NCBI RefSeq assembly: GCF_006715225.1
Contig: NZ_VFMU01000001.1
Coordinates: 2,666,001-2,730,000 of the forward strand
DNA from: Arthrobacter sp. SLBN-112
GTDB lineage: Bacteria; Actinomycetota; Actinomycetes; Actinomycetales; Micrococcaceae
Reading direction: 5' to 3'
Length of the DNA stretch: 64,000 bases
The position numbers and the translations under genes are program-made. Of this stretch, positions 27,626-37,472 are shown piece by piece. Position 1 is the first letter of the stretch; each line of letters begins with the position of its first letter. The notes below the pieces were generated by a model, which had not been told where the DNA came from, made no database searches, and was given only the letters and a program-made list of their open reading frames with translations.

Positions 27626-28681
27626 ATGGCGGCAGCCCCGGATCGTGCAAAAGCGCTGGAAGCAGCGCTTGCCCAGATTGACAAGCAGTTCGGCAAGGGC
27701 TCGGTCATGCGCCTGGGCGACGAAGTCCGCGCCCCGATCGAAGTCATCCCCACCGGCTCCATCGCTTTGGACGTCGCCCTGGGCATTGGCGGGCTCCCGC
27801 GCGGCCGTGTCATCGAAATCTATGGTCCTGAATCCTCCGGTAAGACCACCGTTGCCCTGCACGCCGTGGCAAGTGCCCAGCGCGCGGGCGGGATCGCAGC
27901 GTTCATCGATGCCGAACACGCCCTGGACCCCGATTACGCCGCCAAGCTGGGTGTGGACACCGACGCCCTCCTGGTCTCGCAGCCGGACACCGGTGAGCAG
28001 GCGCTGGAGATCATGGACATGCTGGTCGGCTCCGGCTCGCTGGACGTTATCGTCATCGACTCCGTCGCCGCCCTGGTGCCGCGCGCTGAAATCGAAGGCG
28101 ACATGGGCGACAGCCACGTGGGCCTCCAGGCCCGGCTCATGAGCCAGGCCCTCCGTAAAATCACCGGCCGCCTGAGCCAGACCAAGACCACCGCCATCTT
28201 CATCAACCAGCTCCGCGAAAAGATCGGCGTCTTCTTCGGTTCCCCCGAAACCACCACCGGTGGTAAGGCCCTGAAGTTCTACGCCTCGGTCCGCATCGAC
28301 GTCCGGCGGATCCAGACCCTCAAGGAGGGCGCGGATTCGGTTGGCAACCGGACCAAAGCCAAGATCGTCAAGAACAAGATGGCCCCGCCCTTCAAGGTCG
28401 CCGAATTCGACATCATCTATGGCCAGGGCATCTCCCGCGAAGGCGGCATCATCGACATGGGTGTGGAGCATGGCATCATCAAGAAGTCCGGCTCCTGGTT
28501 CACGTACGACGGCGACCAGTTGGGCCAGGGCATGGAGAACTCGCGCCGCTTCCTGCGCGACAACCCCGAGCTCGCGGCGGAACTGGAGCGACTGATCAAG
28601 GAGAAGCTCGGTGTCGGCGTAAAACCTGCCGAGGATGAGTCCAAGGACACGCCAAAGCTGAAAGCCGTCGACGGGTTCTAA
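27626..28681 (+). CDS. recA: Recombinase RecA
   Basis: RecA forms filaments on single-stranded DNA, drives strand exchange and stimulates LexA self-cleavage. The 351-residue protein has Walker A GPESSGKT at residues 67-74, Walker B ([17 protein letters not shown]), loop L1 ([20 protein letters not shown]), loop L2 ([16 protein letters not shown]) and the KxPPFK-like [14 protein letters not shown] region. There is no intein. ATG 27626 is preferred because AGAGG lies 8 nt upstream and the protein then starts as usual. An in-frame ATG at 27569 would add 19 residues and has a TAGCGT hexamer 5 nt before it. Confidence 0.98.
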   Translation: MAAAPDRAKALEAALAQIDKQFGKGSVMRLGDEVRAPIEVIPTGSIALDVALGIGGLPRGRVIEIYGPESSGKTTVALHAVASAQRAGGIAAFIDAEHALDPDYAAKLGVDTDALLVSQPDTGEQALEIMDMLVGSGSLDVIVIDSVAALVPRAEIEGDMGDSHVGLQARLMSQALRKITGRLSQTKTTAIFINQLREKIGVFFGSPETTTGGKALKFYASVRIDVRRIQTLKEGADSVGNRTKAKIVKNKMAPPFKVAEFDIIYGQGISREGGIIDMGVEHGIIKKSGSWFTYDGDQLGQGMENSRRFLRDNPELAAELERLIKEKLGVGVKPAEDESKDTPKLKAVDGF

Positions 28682-28684
28682 CCC

Positions 28685-29302
28685 TTGACCGGACCACGTT
28701 CACGGCGGGCCCGTACCGGCGGCCCTTCTTCAGGGCCGCCGGACGGCTTTAACGTTCCAGAGGATCCGCAGGCTGTTGACGCCGAACCGGATCCTTTCAC
28801 GGTGGCGCAGGCCATTGTGTACCGGCAGCTCACGGCAGCCCCCAAGAGCAGGCTGCAGCTTGCCCGGAAGCTGGCGGAGCGGAATATCCCCGAACACGTC
28901 GCCGAGGCGGTGCTGGACAAGTTCCAGGAAGTCCGCCTGATCAATGACGCCGAGTTCGCGGACATGTGGGTCAGGAGCCGTTCCCAGTCCCGCAAGCTTG
29001 CCAAGGGTGCTCTCGGGCGTGAACTCGCAGAGAAAGGCATTGACCAGGAGACAGCGGCTTCCGCCTTGGAGCAGCTGACCGACGCCGACGAGGAATCGGC
29101 TGCACGCACCCTGGTAGAGCGCAAACTCCGGCCCGGGACGGACTTATCCGACCGGGTGGAACGGGACAAAGCTGTCCGGCGGCTGGCCTCCATGCTGGCA
29201 AGGAAGGGGTACCAGCCCTCCCAGGCGTTCCGGATCGTCAATGACGTCATGGATTCCCGGCATGATCCCGACGGCGACATGCTCCAAAGCCGGTACCCTT
29301 AA
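28685..29302 (+). CDS. recX: Regulatory protein RecX
   Basis: RecX binds RecA filaments and limits their extension. The 205-residue protein is largely helical, with the family repeats AIVYRQLTAAPKSRLQLARKL, VRLINDAEFADMWVRSR and LARKGYQPSQAFRIVNDVM. The start is TTG 28685, 3 nt after the recA stop; the coding frame downstream of it fits the family. The gene follows recA in almost all actinobacteria and should be induced with it. The N-terminal 35 residues are Arg/Gly/Pro-rich and variable. Confidence 0.93.
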   Translation: MTGPRSRRARTGGPSSGPPDGFNVPEDPQAVDAEPDPFTVAQAIVYRQLTAAPKSRLQLARKLAERNIPEHVAEAVLDKFQEVRLINDAEFADMWVRSRSQSRKLAKGALGRELAEKGIDQETAASALEQLTDADEESAARTLVERKLRPGTDLSDRVERDKAVRRLASMLARKGYQPSQAFRIVNDVMDSRHDPDGDMLQSRYP

Positions 29303-29305
29303 CTG

Positions 29306-30880
29306 GTGAGTTTGACCATTCCTTCCCCCCATTCCGGCGCTGCCCCGTCCGTTGAGCCCGAGGCTGTCCCGCAATCCGGGTCCGTTCCAGTCGGTGGAGC
29401 GCAGCCGCGTACTTACCAGGTCCGCACGTTCGGTTGCCAGATGAACGTGCACGACTCGGAGCGGATGGCCGGCATGCTTGAGGATGCGGGCTATGTACCG
29501 GCGCATGGCGAACATGCTGACGTTGTGGTGTTCAATACGTGCGCTGTCCGGGAAAACGCCGACAACAAGCTCTACGGCAACCTCGGCATCCTGGCCCCCG
29601 TCAAGGCAGCCAACCCCGGTATGCAAATCGCTGTGGGTGGGTGCCTGGCCCAAAAGGACCGCGAAACCATCCTCAAGAAGGCACCATGGGTGGATGCTGT
29701 CTTTGGCACCCACAATGTTGGTGCCCTGCCCGCACTCCTGGACCGGGCACGGCACAACAATGAGGCCCAGCTTGAAATCCTGGAGTCCCTGGACGTCTTC
29801 CCATCCACGCTGCCCACAAAACGCGACTCCGTCTACTCCGGCTGGGTGTCCATCTCGGTCGGCTGCAACAACACCTGCACCTTCTGCATCGTGCCGGCCC
29901 TCCGCGGCAAGGAGAAAGACCGCCGGCCAGGTGACATCCTCGCCGAAATCCAGGCGCTTGTGGACGACGGCGCCATCGAAGTGACCCTCCTTGGCCAGAA
30001 CGTCAACTCCTATGGTGTCGAATTCGGGGACCGGCAGGCCTTCTCCAAGCTCCTTCGCGCCTGCGGCGATATCCAAGGCCTTGAACGCGTCCGCTTCACC
30101 AGCCCGCATCCGGCCGCCTTCACCGATGACGTCATCGACGCCATGGCCGAGACGCCCAACGTGATGCCACAGCTCCACATGCCGCTGCAATCCGGTTCGG
30201 ACCGCATCCTCAAGGCCATGAAGCGTTCCTACCGGTCCACCAAGTTCCTGGGCATCCTGGACAAGGTCCGCGACAGGATTCCGCACGCCGCCATCTCCAC
30301 CGACATCATCGTCGGGTTCCCCGGCGAAACCGAGGAGGACTTCCAGGCGACGCTGGACGTGGTGGAAAAGTCCCGCTTTGCCACCGCTTTCACCTTCCAA
30401 TATTCAAAGCGCCCCGGCACGCCCGCCGCCGATTTGCCTGAGCAGCTGCCAAAGGCTGTTGTCCAGGAGCGCTTCGAACGCCTCACCGCCCTCCAGGACC
30501 GGATCGCTGCCGAGGAAAACCGGAAGCAACTCGGCCGCAGGCTCGAGGTCATGGTCACCGCACAGTCCGGACGGAAATCCGGGGAAACCCATCGGTTGTC
30601 CGGCCGCTCCCAGGATCAGCGGCTGGTGCACTTCTCGGTCCCGGACGGCGCTCCTGCCCCCAGGCCCGGGGACCTCGTTACCGTCACCATCACCGAGGCC
30701 GCAGCCTTCCACCTGGTGGCCGATCCCGCTCCCCAGGATTACAGCCTGCGCCGCTCACGTGCGGGAGATGCCTGGGACAGGTCCCAGGCGGACTCCTGCG
30801 GTGCGCCCGCGCCTGGTTCCGGCACTGAAGCCAAGGCTGTCTCCCTGGGCATGCCCTCGCTGCCGCTGCGCACCCGCTGA
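29306..30880 (+). CDS. miaB: tRNA-2-methylthio-N6-dimethylallyladenosine synthase MiaB
   Basis: MiaB adds the methylthio group to i6A37 of tRNA. The 524-residue protein has the N-terminal UPF0004 domain ([37 protein letters not shown]: three cluster cysteines), the radical SAM motif C187-x3-C191-x2-C194 in [32 protein letters not shown], and a C-terminal TRAM domain. The tail is longer than in Escherichia coli. The GTG start is 3 nt after recX and miaA follows 2 nt later. miaA makes the substrate, so the two consecutive tRNA modification steps are encoded together. Confidence 0.97.
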   Translation: MSLTIPSPHSGAAPSVEPEAVPQSGSVPVGGAQPRTYQVRTFGCQMNVHDSERMAGMLEDAGYVPAHGEHADVVVFNTCAVRENADNKLYGNLGILAPVKAANPGMQIAVGGCLAQKDRETILKKAPWVDAVFGTHNVGALPALLDRARHNNEAQLEILESLDVFPSTLPTKRDSVYSGWVSISVGCNNTCTFCIVPALRGKEKDRRPGDILAEIQALVDDGAIEVTLLGQNVNSYGVEFGDRQAFSKLLRACGDIQGLERVRFTSPHPAAFTDDVIDAMAETPNVMPQLHMPLQSGSDRILKAMKRSYRSTKFLGILDKVRDRIPHAAISTDIIVGFPGETEEDFQATLDVVEKSRFATAFTFQYSKRPGTPAADLPEQLPKAVVQERFERLTALQDRIAAEENRKQLGRRLEVMVTAQSGRKSGETHRLSGRSQDQRLVHFSVPDGAPAPRPGDLVTVTITEAAAFHLVADPAPQDYSLRRSRAGDAWDRSQADSCGAPAPGSGTEAKAVSLGMPSLPLRTR

Positions 30881-30882
30881 AG

Positions 30883-31779
30883 GTGGCCGCCCCGCCCGTC
30901 ATCGCCGTCGTCGGTCCCACCGGCTCCGGTAAGTCCGACCTCGCCGTCAACCTCGCCCTGGAACTGGACGGCGAGGTCATCAACGCCGATGCCATGCAGT
31001 TCTACCGCGGCATGGACATCGGCACCGCCAAGATCACGATGGCCGAGCGGAGGGGAGTGCCGCACCACCTCCTGGATATCCTGGACGTAACGCAGGAAGC
31101 CAGCGTGTCCGACTTCCAGCAGCAGGCCCGGGCCGTCATCAAGGACATCCATGCCCGCGGCAAACGAGCAATTTTGGCCGGCGGCTCCGGGCTGTATGTT
31201 CGGGCTGCCCTGGATGTCCTGGAATTCCCGGGGACAGACCCAGCACTGCGTGCACGGCTGGAGGCGGACCACGCGCAGCTGGGCACCCAGGCGCTCCTGG
31301 ACAGGTTGAGGGCCGTGGACCCCGTTTCCGCTGACAGGGTCTCAGACGCCCGGCGGATTATCCGCGCCCTGGAAGTCCACGAACTCACCGGACGGCCCTT
31401 CAGTTCCTTCATGCCCCGGCGGGAGTACTACCGGCCGGCGGTCCAAGTGGGCCTGAGCGTGGACCGGGAAGTCCTGCGGGAGCGCCTGGCGGAACGGGTG
31501 CACCGGATGGTGGAGGCCGGCCTGCTGGAGGAAGTCCGGCTGCTCGATGGCCGGGGCCTGCGGCGGGGCAAAACCGCCTCCCGGGCGCTTGGCTATTCAC
31601 AGTTCCTGCGCGTGGTCGATGGCACGTCCACCGTTGCAGACGCCGCGGAGGAGACCATCGTGGCCACGCGGCAGTTCGCCCGCCGTCAACTGACGTGGTT
31701 CCGCGCCGACCCCCGCATCACCTGGCTGGACTGGCAGGAACCTGGACTCGTCGGCCAGGCAGCGGAGTTGTGCCGGTAG
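30883..31779 (+). CDS. miaA: tRNA dimethylallyltransferase
   Basis: MiaA transfers the dimethylallyl group to A37 of tRNAs that read codons starting with U. The 298-residue protein has the P-loop [17 protein letters not shown] near the N-terminus, [21 protein letters not shown], the [10 protein letters not shown] motif, [13 protein letters not shown], and the C-terminal SRALGYSQF segment. The GTG start is 2 nt after miaB. It ends 44 nt before the dapF start. Confidence 0.97.
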   Translation: MAAPPVIAVVGPTGSGKSDLAVNLALELDGEVINADAMQFYRGMDIGTAKITMAERRGVPHHLLDILDVTQEASVSDFQQQARAVIKDIHARGKRAILAGGSGLYVRAALDVLEFPGTDPALRARLEADHAQLGTQALLDRLRAVDPVSADRVSDARRIIRALEVHELTGRPFSSFMPRREYYRPAVQVGLSVDREVLRERLAERVHRMVEAGLLEEVRLLDGRGLRRGKTASRALGYSQFLRVVDGTSTVADAAEETIVATRQFARRQLTWFRADPRITWLDWQEPGLVGQAAELCR

Positions 31780-31810
31780 CTGCAGTTTCAGCGCCGGCGG
31801 CATGCGCCGC

Positions 31811-31816
31811 TACGCT
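31811..31816 (+). promoter_or_regulatory. -10 element of dapF (leaderless geometry)
   Basis: TACGCT followed by 7 nt and ATG 31824. Confidence 0.6.
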
Positions 31817-31823
31817 TGGGACC

Positions 31824-32768
31824 ATGAATGCAACCCCCGCCGAAACCACCGGACCCGTCCTGCACACGCTGAGCGGGCTCCGCTTTTCCAAGGGGCACGG
31901 AACCGGCAACGATTTCGTCCTGGTGGCCGACCCCGAGGGCGTCCACGCCATCGGTGCGGACCAGGCCGCCGCGCTCTGCGACCGGCACCGGGGGATCGGC
32001 GCCGACGGCCTGATCCGTGCGGTCCCGTCCCGTTTCCTGCCCGAGGGCCAGGAACTGCTCACCGAAGCCCCGGACGCGGAATGGTTCATGGATTACCGCA
32101 ATGCCGACGGCTCACTGTCGGAAATGTGCGGCAACGGTGTGAGGGTGTTCGTCCACTTCCTGCGGTCCGAGGGCCTGATCGACCTGCCCGACGGCGGATC
32201 GCTCACCATCGGCACCCGCGGCGGGGTAAAGACCGTGGTCCGGACGGGGAACGGTTATGCCGTGGACATGGGCCCCTGGGAGTTCATCTTCCCCGGGGAA
32301 GCAAGCGCCAAGGCCATGGATTCCCTGGTCACCGCCGATGGGCTGGAAGTTCCCCGGCCGGCCCTCTCCGTGAGCATGGGCAACCCTCACACGGTGGTGG
32401 CCCTCGCGGAACTGGGCGAACTCGAAGGTACCCGGCTCTTCACAGCGCCCAAGGTCGATCCGGTGCCGCCAAACGGGACCAACGTGGAGTTCGTGGTTCC
32501 CGCGGAGCCGCTGGTCCATGAGGGTGTGGGCTCTGTGACCATGCGGGTGCACGAACGGGGTGTGGGGGAGACCCAGTCCTGTGGCACGGGTGCCTGTGCT
32601 GCCGCCGTGGCCATCCGGCACTGGGCCGGCCCGGAAGCGCCGGACGCCTGGCGTGTCCACGTTCCGGGCGGAGTGGTGGGCGTGAAGTTCTTCGCCGGCC
32701 CCGCCGGCCACGAGCACGTTGAGCTCAGCGGCCCCGCCGTTATTGTGGCGAGCGGGACGCTTTCGTAA
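31824..32768 (+). CDS. dapF: Diaminopimelate epimerase
   Basis: DapF converts LL- to meso-diaminopimelate, needed for peptidoglycan and lysine. The 314-residue protein has FSKGHGTGNDFVLVAD at the start, the first catalytic cysteine in SLSEMCGNGVRVFVHFL, GNPHTVVA, and the second catalytic cysteine in ETQSCGTGACAAAVA. Two insertions make it slightly longer than the Escherichia coli enzyme. A -10 hexamer 7 nt before ATG 31824 supports this start and its own promoter. Its end overlaps the convergent methyltransferase gene by 29 nt. Confidence 0.96.
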   Translation: MNATPAETTGPVLHTLSGLRFSKGHGTGNDFVLVADPEGVHAIGADQAAALCDRHRGIGADGLIRAVPSRFLPEGQELLTEAPDAEWFMDYRNADGSLSEMCGNGVRVFVHFLRSEGLIDLPDGGSLTIGTRGGVKTVVRTGNGYAVDMGPWEFIFPGEASAKAMDSLVTADGLEVPRPALSVSMGNPHTVVALAELGELEGTRLFTAPKVDPVPPNGTNVEFVVPAEPLVHEGVGSVTMRVHERGVGETQSCGTGACAAAVAIRHWAGPEAPDAWRVHVPGGVVGVKFFAGPAGHEHVELSGPAVIVASGTLS

Positions 32769-33363
32769 CCTTCAGGATGCGGAAGGACTTTGAGGTTGAT
32801 TCGCGGGTAACCCTGAAGGATGTGTCGAGTTCGGCGGCCAGCCAGCGCTGAAGGGAATCAGAGCCCAGGTTCTTCTGCACCACCAGCCAGGCAGTCCCGC
32901 CGTCGGCCAGGCGTGGAAGCCACAGCATGAGCAGGGCGTGCAGTTCCTCCTTGCCGATCCTGATGGGCGGGTTGGACCAGATGGTGTCGAACCGGAGGTC
33001 GGGGTCTACCTCCTGGGGAGTACTGGCCACGACGTTGGAGAGTCCCAATGAAGCGGCGTTTTCGTTGGTCAGGGTGACGCAGCGTTCGTTGACATCCACT
33101 GCATAGACCTTTGACCCGGGCGCCAGCAGGGCCATACTGAGCGCGATGGGACCCCAGCCGCAGCCAATATCCAGCAGGTTGCCCTGGGGGTGCGGCGCCG
33201 GAACTTCGGCCAGGAGCACCGCTGTACCCTTGTCGATTCCGTCCGGGCTGAAGATGCCCGTGGAAGTCTGGAGTCTCCGCGTTTCACCGGCCAACTCCAC
33301 GGTAAGGGGCTTCCGGGTGAAGGGGCCGGCGGGGGACGTGCTGAAATAGTGTGCGGACTCCAT
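32740..33363 (-). CDS. RsmC-like class I SAM-dependent methyltransferase
   Basis: A 207-residue methyltransferase. It begins MESAHYFSTSPAGPFTR, has the SAM-binding motif NLLDIGCGWGPIALSMAL, a post-I acidic residue in VYAVDVNERCVTLTNEN, and the NPPI motif in FDTIWSNPPIRIGKEELHAL, which marks base-amino methyltransferases such as RsmC/RsmD. It matches the single-domain actinobacterial proteins related to 16S rRNA m2G methyltransferases. The target is not proven. The frame is open upstream to about 33525, but family-like residues start at 33363. Confidence 0.9.
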   Translation of the reverse strand: MESAHYFSTSPAGPFTRKPLTVELAGETRRLQTSTGIFSPDGIDKGTAVLLAEVPAPHPQGNLLDIGCGWGPIALSMALLAPGSKVYAVDVNERCVTLTNENAASLGLSNVVASTPQEVDPDLRFDTIWSNPPIRIGKEELHALLMLWLPRLADGGTAWLVVQKNLGSDSLQRWLAAELDTSFRVTRESTSKSFRILKVTKASRSPQ

Positions 33364-33422
33364 AACTGGCCAGAGTAGTTCCCCTTGCAGCGTAATGGGA
33401 AACCGCGCAAAATCCGCTCTGC

Positions 33423-33428
33423 TACGCT
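33423..33428 (+). promoter_or_regulatory. Candidate -10 element of the hflX leader transcript
   Basis: TACGCT followed by 7 nt and ATG 33436, the same geometry as the leaderless genes in this window. A second possible promoter is TTGCAG (33385-33390), 17 nt, CAAAAT (33408-33413). Confidence 0.5.
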
Positions 33429-33435
33429 GGATGGC

Positions 33436-33456
33436 ATGTTCCTGATCTTCGAGTAG
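33436..33456 (+). CDS. Candidate leader peptide MFLIFE upstream of hflX
   Basis: A six-codon ORF, ATG TTC CTG ATC TTC GAG TAG, starts 7 nt after a TANNNT hexamer and so could be translated leaderlessly. It lies about 360 nt before the hflX start in an otherwise geneless stretch. A small hairpin (CGGGC 33463-33467, GCCCG 33471-33475) begins 7 nt after its stop. Hydrophobic peptides rich in Ile, Phe and Leu often act as arrest peptides before ribosome-linked resistance genes. That role is an inference here. Confidence 0.4.
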   Translation: MFLIFE

Positions 33457-33799
33457 CTGGCTCGGGCCACGCCCGTCCCTCAGCCTGTCCTCCAGCGACA
33501 GCCCGTCCCGCAGCGATGCAGGCATTCAGCCTTCCGCTTGTGCACCGGCCAGACCCAACTGTCTGCCCCGGCCGCCGGACGATACTCGAAAGTCAGCCTC
33601 CTGCTGCACTTCCCGCTATTTTCCGGCCCCATTTTGCCTTGCCGCCGTCCTGACGCGGCATCCCCGGCCCCGGCATCGCAGCCGGTCGCCACAAAAACAG
33701 GAGTCTTGCATGACCGCAGGCCGTCAGCCCAGCGCGAATACGTTCCAACTTCCCACCAATCAGCACTATTCTGGAATTGCCGAATCTTCAAAGGAGACC
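33457..33799 (+). other. Long leader region upstream of hflX
   Basis: About 340 nt without a recognised gene. Besides the hairpin at 33463-33475 there is a weak CTGTC/GACAG pair (33485-33489 and 33497-33501). An in-frame ATG at 33710, with AGGAG at 33699-33703, could extend HflX by 30 residues. Third positions of codons 33710-33799 are much less GC-rich (about 57 percent) than in the gene body, which argues against selection as coding sequence. No obvious terminator-antiterminator pair was found by eye. Confidence 0.45.
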
Positions 33800-35380
33800 A
33801 TGACCAGCCAGCCCAACACCGGTTCCGATCCAGCCGCCCAGGACATGAGTCCGCAGGAGATCCAGGCTGTTATCGACCGGATCCTCGCCAAGGACGTCCC
33901 GGCCAAGAATGTCAGCACGCCCGCGGGTGAGGGCAGCGGCAATGGAAAAGCGGTGCTCGGCAAGGCACAGGCTATTTCCCGCCTTGACGAAGAACACTCA
34001 ACCTACGACGGCGACCAGCAGGACCTCGAGGAACGGCGCGCGCTGCGCCGAAGGGCAGGACTGTCCACTGAACTTGAGGACGTCACCGAAGTCGAATACC
34101 GCCAGCTCCGCCTGGAACGGGTGGTCCTGGCCGGGCTTTGGTCCGAGGGGACCCTTGCGGACGCCGAAAACTCACTGCGTGAGCTTGCAGCCCTCGCCGA
34201 GACTGCCGGTTCCGAGGTCCTGGACGGGCTGGTGCAGCGCCGCGACAAGCCGGACCCGGGAACCTTCCTGGGTTCAGGCAAGGCACTCGAACTCAAGGAC
34301 ATTGTCATGTCCACCGGGGCGGACACGGTGGTGGTGGACGCTGAACTGGCGCCATCCCAGCGCCGTGGTCTTGAGGACATCGTCAAGGTCAAGGTCATCG
34401 ACCGAACGGCCCTGATCCTTGACATCTTCGCCCAGCACGCCAAGAGCCGCGAGGGCAAGGCCCAGGTGGAGCTTGCGCAGCTGGAATACCTGCTTCCGCG
34501 CCTGCGCGGCTGGGGCGAGTCCATGTCCCGCCAGGCCGGTGGCCAAGTGGGCGGCGCTGCCGCCGGCATGGGCTCCCGTGGCCCCGGTGAGACCAAGATC
34601 GAACTGGACCGGCGCCGGATTCGTACCCGCATGGCAAAGCTGCGGCGTGAAATCGCCGCAATGAAACCGGCACGCGAGACCAAACGGGCCAACCGCCGTC
34701 GTAATGAAGTGCCCTCCGTGGCAATTGCCGGGTACACCAACGCCGGCAAATCCTCCCTTCTCAACCGGCTTACGGACGCCGGGGTCCTGGTGGAGAACGC
34801 GCTGTTCGCCACCCTGGATCCCACGGTCCGCAAGGCGGAAACCGCTGACGGCCTCGGTTACACCCTGGCTGACACCGTCGGATTCGTCCGTTCGCTGCCC
34901 ACCCAGCTGGTGGAGGCCTTCCGCTCCACCCTCGAGGAGGTGGCGGACTCGGACCTGATCCTGCACGTGGTGGACGTTTCGCATCCCGACCCGGAAGGAC
35001 AGATCGCTGCCGTCCGGAAGGTCTTCAGCGAAGTTGACGCCCGGAAGGTGCCGGAAATCATCGTGTTGAACAAGGCCGATGCAGCCGACCCCTTCGTAGT
35101 GGAGCGTTTGAAGCAGCGCGAGCCGCGGCACGTGGTGGTCTCCGCCCGCACCGGCAAGGGAATTCCGGAACTGCTGAAGGCCATCAGCGAAGCGATTCCC
35201 CGGCCTTCGGTCAAGATGGACGTGCTCATCCCTTATGACCGCGGAGACCTGATCAGCAAGCTCCACGAGTCCGACGCCGAAATCCTCAACCTGGACCACG
35301 TTGAGGCAGGGACCAGGGCTGAGGTGAAGGTCCGCGAGGGCCTGGCGTCCGAACTGGAACCATTCGTCGTCAATGAGTGA
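33800..35380 (+). CDS. hflX: GTPase HflX
   Basis: HflX is a ribosome-associated GTPase that splits stalled or antibiotic-bound 70S ribosomes in several bacteria. The 526-residue protein has an N-terminal HflX domain (RRDKPDPGTFLGSGKALEL, AQHAKSREGKAQVELAQLEY, GGAAAGMGSRGPGETKIELD) and a G domain with G1 GYTNAGKSS at about residues 311-319, G3 DTVGF and G4 NKAD. ATG 33800 follows AAGGAG with only 3 nt spacing. ATG 33710 is a possible upstream start. A long leader with a candidate peptide ORF precedes it. The end overlaps the dinG-like gene by 8 nt. Confidence 0.95.
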   Translation: MTSQPNTGSDPAAQDMSPQEIQAVIDRILAKDVPAKNVSTPAGEGSGNGKAVLGKAQAISRLDEEHSTYDGDQQDLEERRALRRRAGLSTELEDVTEVEYRQLRLERVVLAGLWSEGTLADAENSLRELAALAETAGSEVLDGLVQRRDKPDPGTFLGSGKALELKDIVMSTGADTVVVDAELAPSQRRGLEDIVKVKVIDRTALILDIFAQHAKSREGKAQVELAQLEYLLPRLRGWGESMSRQAGGQVGGAAAGMGSRGPGETKIELDRRRIRTRMAKLRREIAAMKPARETKRANRRRNEVPSVAIAGYTNAGKSSLLNRLTDAGVLVENALFATLDPTVRKAETADGLGYTLADTVGFVRSLPTQLVEAFRSTLEEVADSDLILHVVDVSHPDPEGQIAAVRKVFSEVDARKVPEIIVLNKADAADPFVVERLKQREPRHVVVSARTGKGIPELLKAISEAIPRPSVKMDVLIPYDRGDLISKLHESDAEILNLDHVEAGTRAEVKVREGLASELEPFVVNE

Positions 35381-37433
35381 CCCCGCGGCCGGCGACGCCG
35401 CGCAGACGGCCGGCGAGCAGTTCGTCATTGAACTGCTCGACCGTGCCGTCGCCGGCATGGGCGGACAAAGCCGCACCGGACAACACGAAATGGCCCGGCA
35501 GGTGGCCCGGGCCATCGAAACCGGCAACCACCTGCTGGTCCAGGCCGGCACTGGCACCGGCAAGTCGCTGGCCTACCTGGTGCCCCTGATCGCCCACGCC
35601 CTGGAGAGCAACAAGCCGGCGTTGGTGTCCACGGCAACGCTGGCACTGCAAACCCAGATTGTCGGAAGGGACTTGCCGCGGCTGCTGAAGAACATCACGC
35701 CGGCCCTGGAAAGACCGGTCAAGGTTGCCCTGGTGAAAGGGCGGTCCAACTACGTCTGCCGCCATAAACTCGAAGGCGGGTTCCCATCAGAGGAACCTGC
35801 CGAAGGGCAACTCTTTTCCCTGGGCGAGGACACCAGCGTGCCGCACTTCGCTGCGTCCGTGGGCGGACCCTCCTCCCAGCTTGGCAAGGAAGTGGTGCGG
35901 CTCCGCGAGTGGGCGGAGAAAACATCCACAGGCGACCGGGACGAGCTCCTCCCCGGCGTGACGGACCGTGCCTGGCGACAGGTATCCGTCACCTCCATGG
36001 AGTGCCTGGGCGCCCAAAAATGCCCCATGGCCGCCGAATGCTTCAGCGAGCTGGCGCGGCAGGACGCAGCCGAGGCAGACGTGGTGGTGACCAACCATGC
36101 CATGCTGGCCGTCAGCGCCTTCGAAGGGCTTGCAGTCCTGCCCGAGTACGACGTCGTGGTGGTGGACGAAGCCCACGAACTCCAGGACCGGGTTACCGGA
36201 GCCGTGTCCGGGCAGCTGTCCGTAGCCATGGTCCACGCTGCCGCGTCCGGCGCCCGCAAACACACCGCCATCACCGTTGACGCCCTGAACGCCGCAGCCG
36301 ACAACCTTGAGCTGGCCCTTGCCGGCGCGCCGAACGGCCTGCTCCCCAACGGCCTGAATGATGAACAGCTGGACTGCATCGACCAGCTGCGGGAGGCGTG
36401 CCGTGCCGCATTGTCAGATTCCAAGGGGGACAGCAACACCACGGCCGACGGTGGCCGCCAGCTGGCGCGGTCCCGCCTCATGCTCATCCTGGAACTGTGT
36501 GAGCGGCTGATCGCTGCCCGGGAAAACCGGGAAGTCGTCTGGTTTTCCCGCGCCGGCACATTCGATCCAGGCCAGGGATACACGCAGCCCGATGACAACG
36601 CGCCGGTGCTGGTCAACATCGCACCGCTGTCCGTTGCGGGAAGGTTGCGGGAAGGGCTCTTCGCCGGGCACACCGTGGTGTTGACTTCCGCGACGCTGGC
36701 GATTGGCTCGGCTTTCGAGCCCGCGGCCGGTGGACTGGGCCTCATCGGTGAGGGCGCACCCAGCTGGACGGGCGTGGATGTCGGCTCGCCCTTCGATTAC
36801 CCCAAACAGGGCATCCTCTATGTGGCAGGCCACCTGCCAAAACCCGGCCGCGGCGTTTCCCCCGAGGCGCTGGAGGAACTGGAGGCGCTCATCAAAGCGT
36901 CGGGCGGGGGTGCCCTGTGCCTGTTTTCATCGCGCCGGGCTGCCGAAGAGGCTGCGGATGCCCTCCGGCCCAGGCTGGAGGTGACCGTCCTGTGCCAGGG
37001 GGAATCGACCATGACTGCCCTGGTCAAGCAGTTCGCCGACGAACCGGACACCTGCCTTTTCGGGACGATGTCCCTGTGGCAGGGGGTTGACGTTCCCGGG
37101 GGCTCCTGCCGCCTGGTAGTGATCGACCGTATACCGTTCCCCAGGCCGGATGATCCGCTGATGACGGCGCGGTCACGTGCCGTGGCCCAGGCCGGCGGAA
37201 ACGGCTTCATGTCGGTTTCGGCCACGCACGCCGCCATCCGGCTGGCCCAGGGCGCCGGCCGGCTGATCCGGTCCACTGGAGATAAAGGTGTGGTGGCCGT
37301 TCTGGATTCCCGGCTGGCGACAGAGCGCTATGCCGGCTTCCTGCGGGGAGCGCTTCCGCCGTTCTGGGCCACCACGGACCGCACCAAGGCGCTGGCCGCA
37401 TTGACCAGGCTTGGAGCGGACGCGGCCAGATAG
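35373..37433 (+). CDS. DinG-family ATP-dependent DNA helicase
   Basis: A 686-residue superfamily 2 helicase of the XPD/DinG type. Walker A is AGTGTGKSLAY (residues 58-68). Four cysteines likely to bind an Fe-S cluster lie in SNYVCRHKL and MECLGAQKCPMAAECFSEL. The DEAH box is VVVVDEAHEL, at about residue 264. The second motor domain has LTSATLAIGS and the motif VI-type QGAGRLIRS. DinG-like helicases unwind forked DNA and RNA-DNA hybrids. It is translationally coupled to hflX and convergent with lexA. No LexA box was seen upstream of this operon. Confidence 0.93.
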   Translation: MSDPAAGDAAQTAGEQFVIELLDRAVAGMGGQSRTGQHEMARQVARAIETGNHLLVQAGTGTGKSLAYLVPLIAHALESNKPALVSTATLALQTQIVGRDLPRLLKNITPALERPVKVALVKGRSNYVCRHKLEGGFPSEEPAEGQLFSLGEDTSVPHFAASVGGPSSQLGKEVVRLREWAEKTSTGDRDELLPGVTDRAWRQVSVTSMECLGAQKCPMAAECFSELARQDAAEADVVVTNHAMLAVSAFEGLAVLPEYDVVVVDEAHELQDRVTGAVSGQLSVAMVHAAASGARKHTAITVDALNAAADNLELALAGAPNGLLPNGLNDEQLDCIDQLREACRAALSDSKGDSNTTADGGRQLARSRLMLILELCERLIAARENREVVWFSRAGTFDPGQGYTQPDDNAPVLVNIAPLSVAGRLREGLFAGHTVVLTSATLAIGSAFEPAAGGLGLIGEGAPSWTGVDVGSPFDYPKQGILYVAGHLPKPGRGVSPEALEELEALIKASGGGALCLFSSRRAAEEAADALRPRLEVTVLCQGESTMTALVKQFADEPDTCLFGTMSLWQGVDVPGGSCRLVVIDRIPFPRPDDPLMTARSRAVAQAGGNGFMSVSATHAAIRLAQGAGRLIRSTGDKGVVAVLDSRLATERYAGFLRGALPPFWATTDRTKALAALTRLGADAAR

Positions 37434-37472
37434 TTGGTGCCCAGGGATAGCTCCCGCATGCCTACACGCCGT

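Noticed and set aside
33710..33799. Start of HflX at ATG 33710
   Set aside because: A good ribosome-binding site exists, but the 30 extra codons have low GC at third positions and do not look like the conserved N-terminus. It is kept only as an alternative.
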